A DNA stretch of 27,788 bases from IMG/VR virus record IMGVR_UViG_3300020183_000370, positions 1-27,788 of that record; one strand, written 5' to 3'. The notes beneath the pieces are model-generated. The model saw only the letters and a program-made list of their open reading frames with translations, had not been told where the DNA came from and ran no database searches. Shown here one piece after another: positions 23,956 through 27,788 of the stretch; the first letter of the stretch is position 1; every line of letters begins with the position of its first letter. The translations under genes were made by a program, and so were the position numbers. This DNA is from a virus.

Positions 23956-26900
23956 TGACAATACCTGTAGCTAACTTAGACATTACTTCTGATACCTTTG
24001 GTACATGGGTAGCTAAGACTAATTCTCTTGCACATATAACAACTAATCATGCTGTAACGGTAGATGGTACTGCAACTGGTAATAGCTCCACTGGTAACGG
24101 TACAGTTATAGGTAGATTTGGCGCTAATACTTTGTTTGCTACAACGGAGATAAGAGGCGGTAACGTAGCTACCTCTGATACGCTTACTATCTCATCTAAC
24201 CTATCTGTAACCAATACAGCAACTATTTCCGGTGCTACCGTTTTATCAAATACGCTAACAACAACGGGTTTGACTACTCTTAACGGTGGTATGAACACAA
24301 CAACGGCTAACTCCACTACAGCTGTTAATGTTGGTGCTAATGTAAGTATTAATACTGCCGCATTTAAGGTAGGCAATAGCACGGTTAACACCGTTATTAG
24401 TTCTTCAAGCATCGATACTGATGGTAGTCTAGCTGTTCTTAACACTGTTTCATTTGCAAACACTTTAACCGTTACCGGTCTTACAGCACTTAATGGTGGT
24501 ATTAATACTACCACTGCTAATGCTTCAGTTGCACTAAATGTAGGGGCTGATTTAATAGCTAATACCACTGCGTTTTTTGTCGGTAATAGTACAGTTAATT
24601 CAGTAATTACTTCTGCTGGAATAACTTTAAGTAATTCCATTACAACTTCTGGTTTAGCTAACCTTAACGGTGGTATGAACACTACTACAGCTAATGCGAC
24701 ATTAGTTAATGTTGGTGCTAATTTATCGATTAATACTACTGCTATCTCTATTACTAATGCTACGAGCGGTGTAACGGCTAACCTATCCGCCAATGCTATT
24801 ATGATTGGTAACACCTACTCAAACGCTACACATATCCGTGCCGATAACGGTTATATTTCAGGTAGTTTAACAGTAGACGGTACTTTTACAATATCAGCAC
24901 AGCTTGACGCAGCTGGTAGTATCGTACCCACAGTATCAAACACATACGCGTTAGGTAATACAACTAGTAAATTTAATAATGTATATTCGTTCGAATTAAT
25001 TACTAACAAAGTTACCACAAGTAATACCATTACTGTTGGTAGTAACGTAACTATTAATACGGGTTTTCTATCTATTGGTAATAGTACTGTAAATACAACA
25101 GTTAATTCTTCTGTATTTTCAGGCACTAGTAATAATGCTTCTTATCTCGGTGGTCAGCTACCATCTTATTACGTAGACGCCACTAATTTAACCGGCACTA
25201 TTGACACTGCCAGATTGCCCGCTACTGCTACTATTACAACAGCTCTTAACGTAGGTAGTAATGTTAGTGTTAATACTACTTCGTTCAAAGTAGGCAATAG
25301 TACGGTTAATACCACTATTAGCGCTACTAGCATAGATACAGATGGTTCCTTAGCCGTGCTCAATACTGTATCATTCTCTAATACATTTGGGGTTAGCGGC
25401 TTATCTACTTTAAGTGGTGGAATGAATACCACTACTGCTAATGCTTCCGTAGCTATAAATGTAGGTGCAAATGTAAGTATATCTCCAAGTAGCATTTCAG
25501 TAGGAAACTCAACCCAAAACTCTTCTATTTCTGCCACTGGCGTTGGTATAACTGGTTTAGCTAACCTTAACGGTGGTATGAATACCACTACCGCGAATGC
25601 TACAAGTATTAATGTGGGAGCCAATGTTACCCTAACTACAGCTCAAATAAAGGTGGGCAATACAGCCGCTAATGTAACTATTTCTAATAATGAAATAAAC
25701 GTTAACGGAGCAACTATCAATAGTACTTCTTATTCTGGTAGAGCAAATACTGCTAATACTTTAACGACTAGTAGAACATTCTCTATTACAGGTACGGACG
25801 TTACTGCTACTGGTATTTCTTTTAACGGCTCTGGCGATGTAGCTCTTTCAGCTTTATTATCTAGCACTGGTGTTAGTGCAGGTCAATATACGAAAGTAAC
25901 TGTCGACACTAAAGGTCGTGTAACTGGTGGAGCCTTTATTTCTAGCGGTGATGTAACATCCGCTCTGGGCTATACTCCTGCTAGTATTACTGGTGATAAT
26001 ATTACTGGTACGTTTAACTTTGGCACTTCTACCGATAATACTGCTATTAATTCTACTAGTATCGGTATAGGTAATAGTACGGTTAGATCTACTGTTAACT
26101 CCACTGTATTTACAGGAACTAGTAATAATGCTTCTTACCTCGGTGGACAGCTGCCTGCTTATTATACAAATGCAACCAATCTAGCTACCGGTACTGTTCC
26201 TACCGCAAGATTAGGCTCTGGTACAGCTAGCTCAACTACTTTTTTACGTGGTGATCAGAGCTTTCAAACAGCCGTTACATCCGTAACAGGGGGTAGTGGT
26301 CTAACCGGTACAGTAACTACTTCTGGCTCACTATCAGTACTAGCCAACTCTGGTATTGTTGCTAACGCAACCGGGGTACATGTAAACACTGCCTTTATTG
26401 CTGGAGTAACAGTAACAAATGCAACTAATGCCACGAATGCAACTAATGCTACTAATCTTAATGGACAGGCAGCTAGCTTTTACCGAAACGCCGATAACAT
26501 AAACGCTGGTACTTTTAGTGCGTCTAGAATGAGTGTACAGAACGTTGACGTATTTGTAGGATTTAATCATGGTACTGGGTCTACTCTGACTAATACGCAT
26601 ATTCAAACTAGCGGCGCTACGTTACAACTAGTTAGGACCTATCAATATGGACCCCCGCCACAGGGATGCTTCACTCCTGATGCTCTCGTTACCATGTGGG
26701 ATGGTAGCTTCAAGCGTATAGATGAAATTCTTGTAGGTGACAGAGTACTGGGCGGGTTTGGCCATATTAATACAGTACTCGGTTACCACAAGGTAGCTAT
26801 GGGTAGTAATCCAATAATGGCGGTTATTAATGGTAAACATTATACATCTCTAGGTCACAAGCACTGGACAACTAATGGATGGGCTGCTATTGATATTGAC

Positions 26901-27203
26901 TCTGCAGATACTCCTGGCTACGTTGAAATCGTCATCGATAATAATAACAATACAGGTGTAAAATATAATACTAAGTTCATAAACGGTACCATTACTACTA
27001 AGCTTGCACTAGGTATGACTATCGTTACTCAGAATGGATACGAAGAAGTCACGTCTATCGATATTAATGATACGTTCAAATCAGATGATCTAGTTTACTC
27101 CCTAGTAACTGATGGCTCTCACTCACACTTCTGTAATGACTTCTTAGTAAGTGCTTGGGCTACTGACAAAGACTTTGATTATACTACGTGGACTAAAAAA
27201 TAA
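23955..27203 (+). CDS. Repetitive tail fibre protein with C-terminal Hint (intein/hedgehog-like) domain
   Basis: 1082 residues. The N-terminus VANLDITSDTFGTWVAKTN is the attachment motif common in marine phage fibres. Residues 90-570 contain five copies of GG(M/I)NTTTAN...NVGA and five of GNST(V/Q)N with related spacers. Fibre shaft motifs follow: NASYLGGQLPSYY and NASYLGGQLPAYY, QYTKVTVDTKGRVTGG and ALGYTP (about 640-680), an Asn-Ala-Thr run and LNGQAASFYRNADNINAG. After a GPPPQG hinge, Cys905 opens a Hint domain: CFTPDALVTMWDGSFKRIDE (block A), TSLGHKHWTTNGW (block B, His968) and SHSHFCNDFLVSAW (block F-like, ending near 1068). The usual C-terminal His-Asn is replaced by Ser-Ala, so full splicing is not expected; N-terminal cleavage or transfer is possible. 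Receptor-binding function is inferred from architecture. Confidence 0.82.
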   Translation: MTIPVANLDITSDTFGTWVAKTNSLAHITTNHAVTVDGTATGNSSTGNGTVIGRFGANTLFATTEIRGGNVATSDTLTISSNLSVTNTATISGATVLSNTLTTTGLTTLNGGMNTTTANSTTAVNVGANVSINTAAFKVGNSTVNTVISSSSIDTDGSLAVLNTVSFANTLTVTGLTALNGGINTTTANASVALNVGADLIANTTAFFVGNSTVNSVITSAGITLSNSITTSGLANLNGGMNTTTANATLVNVGANLSINTTAISITNATSGVTANLSANAIMIGNTYSNATHIRADNGYISGSLTVDGTFTISAQLDAAGSIVPTVSNTYALGNTTSKFNNVYSFELITNKVTTSNTITVGSNVTINTGFLSIGNSTVNTTVNSSVFSGTSNNASYLGGQLPSYYVDATNLTGTIDTARLPATATITTALNVGSNVSVNTTSFKVGNSTVNTTISATSIDTDGSLAVLNTVSFSNTFGVSGLSTLSGGMNTTTANASVAINVGANVSISPSSISVGNSTQNSSISATGVGITGLANLNGGMNTTTANATSINVGANVTLTTAQIKVGNTAANVTISNNEINVNGATINSTSYSGRANTANTLTTSRTFSITGTDVTATGISFNGSGDVALSALLSSTGVSAGQYTKVTVDTKGRVTGGAFISSGDVTSALGYTPASITGDNITGTFNFGTSTDNTAINSTSIGIGNSTVRSTVNSTVFTGTSNNASYLGGQLPAYYTNATNLATGTVPTARLGSGTASSTTFLRGDQSFQTAVTSVTGGSGLTGTVTTSGSLSVLANSGIVANATGVHVNTAFIAGVTVTNATNATNATNATNLNGQAASFYRNADNINAGTFSASRMSVQNVDVFVGFNHGTGSTLTNTHIQTSGATLQLVRTYQYGPPPQGCFTPDALVTMWDGSFKRIDEILVGDRVLGGFGHINTVLGYHKVAMGSNPIMAVINGKHYTSLGHKHWTTNGWAAIDIDSADTPGYVEIVIDNNNNTGVKYNTKFINGTITTKLALGMTIVTQNGYEEVTSIDINDTFKSDDLVYSLVTDGSHSHFCNDFLVSAWATDKDFDYTTWTKK
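24283..25625 (+). repeat. Tail-fibre internal repeats (five GGxNTTTAN-NVGA units)
   Basis: Five copies of GG(M/I)NTTTAN followed by NVGA(N/D) are spread over about residues 110-557, mostly each followed by GNSTVN or a variant. Three copies have a first-part spacer of about 75 residues (SIDTDGSLAVLNTVSF occurs twice). Units differ in DNA sequence at many third positions, so they are old or diversified, not a recent duplication. Confidence 0.75.
26418..26456 (+). repeat. Asn-Ala-Thr triplet repeat in the tail fibre
   Basis: Four consecutive Asn-Ala-Thr triplets plus a final Asn (VTNATNATNATNATNLNGQ). The codons vary (GCA/GCC/GCT, ACT/ACG), so it is not a pure DNA microsatellite. It lies just before the LNGQAASFY shaft motif. 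Confidence 0.7.
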
Positions 27204-27223
27204 ATCACATTTGAGATATAGCT

Positions 27224-27788
27224 ATGATTGTTAGAATGCCTGATTTTTTATCTCCTTCTCAGTGTAGAGAAATAGTAGGTATAGCAAATACTAAAGGTTT
27301 TAAAAGAGCTGGTGTGCGTAGCGATTCCGGCTCTACGTACTATGAACCTGCGCATAGGGGAGGTGCGGTATGCTTTTTAAAGCAGGCAGATATACCGAAT
27401 GATCTATATAATCATATAAAAAATAATATAGATACATTAAATAATGATAATTTTCAAGCTAATATTGAATCTTTCGATATTCAAGTAGCCAGGTATAAAG
27501 CTGGTGAACAAGGGTTCGGATGGCATTCAGATGACCCATTATATCCTGATGGAAATACTATATGGAGTGGTAGAAAGTTAACACTCACCATTGAACTATC
27601 AGAATCGCAGTACTATGAAGGAGGGTTGCTTGAAATAGATCCTACCTTAAAACGTAGCGAACATATTGCACCAGTAATGCTCAGTAATCCTATTGAGGAA
27701 GATGAAAATACGCTAGTTATTCACGTTCCGTATATGATACCTGGGGCTTCCGTTGAAGAACTTATAGAGTTATCAAAATCACATCAAT
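27224..27788 (+). CDS. 2OG-Fe(II) oxygenase-like protein, partial (runs off right edge)
   Basis: ATG at 27224 with 188 codons and no stop before the window end. Prolyl-hydroxylase-like features are visible: MIVRMPDFLSPSQCREIVGI at the N-terminus, then FDIQVARYKAGEQGFGWHSD with the metal-binding His101-x-Asp103 pair, and RKLTLTIELSES followed by YYEGGLLEID. This matches the 2OG-Fe(II) oxygenases often found beside tail-fibre genes in marine T4-like phages, which hydroxylate unknown targets using 2-oxoglutarate and iron. Oddly, the stretch where the distal FPS...H motif would be expected reads TLVIHVPYMIPGAS, with no clear His-x-Val-x-Pro, so the second metal ligand is uncertain. It begins 20 bases after the fibre gene, with a weak TGAGA ribosome site. 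It may use a fold variant or be inactive. Confidence 0.72.
   Translation, partial: MIVRMPDFLSPSQCREIVGIANTKGFKRAGVRSDSGSTYYEPAHRGGAVCFLKQADIPNDLYNHIKNNIDTLNNDNFQANIESFDIQVARYKAGEQGFGWHSDDPLYPDGNTIWSGRKLTLTIELSESQYYEGGLLEIDPTLKRSEHIAPVMLSNPIEEDENTLVIHVPYMIPGASVEELIELSKSHQ

Noticed and set aside
25450-25465. TATAAATG/TATAAATT-like octamers inside coding regions (also near 5957, 11330 and 22430)
   Set aside because: Expected by chance in AT-rich DNA; none sits a sensible distance before a start codon.
24283-26150. Repeated DNA segments that might look like a CRISPR or direct-repeat array
   Set aside because: Repeats are coding, diverged at third positions, unequal in spacing and lie inside one long fibre ORF.

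Overview
The window is a piece of a tailed-phage genome: the baseplate and tail-assembly module of a T4-like contractile-tailed phage (myovirus). The set of T4 homologues (gp26, gp54, gp4, gp48, gp53, gp27, gp5, gp25, gp6, a gp8-type wedge protein), the AT-rich sequence, the TATAAATA-type late promoters, and the large Asn/Thr/Ser-rich structural proteins with a DUF4815-type protein all fit the marine T4-like phages of cyanobacteria, SAR11 and related hosts. The host cannot be fixed from this sequence. No bacterial housekeeping gene, tRNA, integrase or insertion sequence was seen.

Layout. Bases 1-4081 are read leftwards: gp4 (head completion nuclease-fold protein), gp54 (tail-tube initiator), gp26 (hub assembly chaperone), a 54-residue ORF, and a probable tape-measure/hub protein that runs off the left edge. 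Bases 4080-27788 are read rightwards: gp48 (tube cap), gp53 (wedge), a gp27-like hub protein, a gp5 equivalent split over two genes, an unassigned helical protein, gp25, gp6, a gp7-position wedge protein, a gp8-like wedge protein, a 1881-residue DUF4815-type protein, a 69-residue coiled-coil protein, a 1082-residue tail fibre ending in a Hint (intein/hedgehog-like) domain, and a 2OG-Fe(II) oxygenase-like gene cut by the right edge. The two arms diverge from one palindromic CATG at 4079-4082 that supplies both start codons. There is no gene-free stretch over 50 bases.

How it works together. The hub (gp27-like plus gp5) carries the spike. The wedge proteins (gp6, gp7-position, gp8-like, gp25, gp53) build the six baseplate sectors. 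gp48 and gp54 cap the hub and start the tube. gp26, its putative frameshift extension and the tape-measure protein set tail assembly and length. The DUF4815 protein and the fibre form the periphery. Genes are packed with TAATG or ATGA junctions (1723, 5156, 7037, 7960, 10983, 12770, 23955), so translational coupling is likely. Late-promoter octamers (4003 and 10553 on +, 3627 on -, and the CATAAATA variants at 15045 on + and 1820 on -) divide the arms into transcription units.

Main points of interest: (1) a T8 slippery run at the last codons of gp26 would fuse it by -1 frameshift to the 54-residue ORF just before the tape-measure gene, the layout of lambda G/GT tail chaperones; (2) gp5 is split at the place where T4 cuts its gp5 protein, and each half carries a different predicted peptidoglycan hydrolase; (3) the tail fibre has a Hint domain with an N-terminal Cys but no C-terminal Asn; (4) late promoters are built over stop codons or hidden inside opposing genes.
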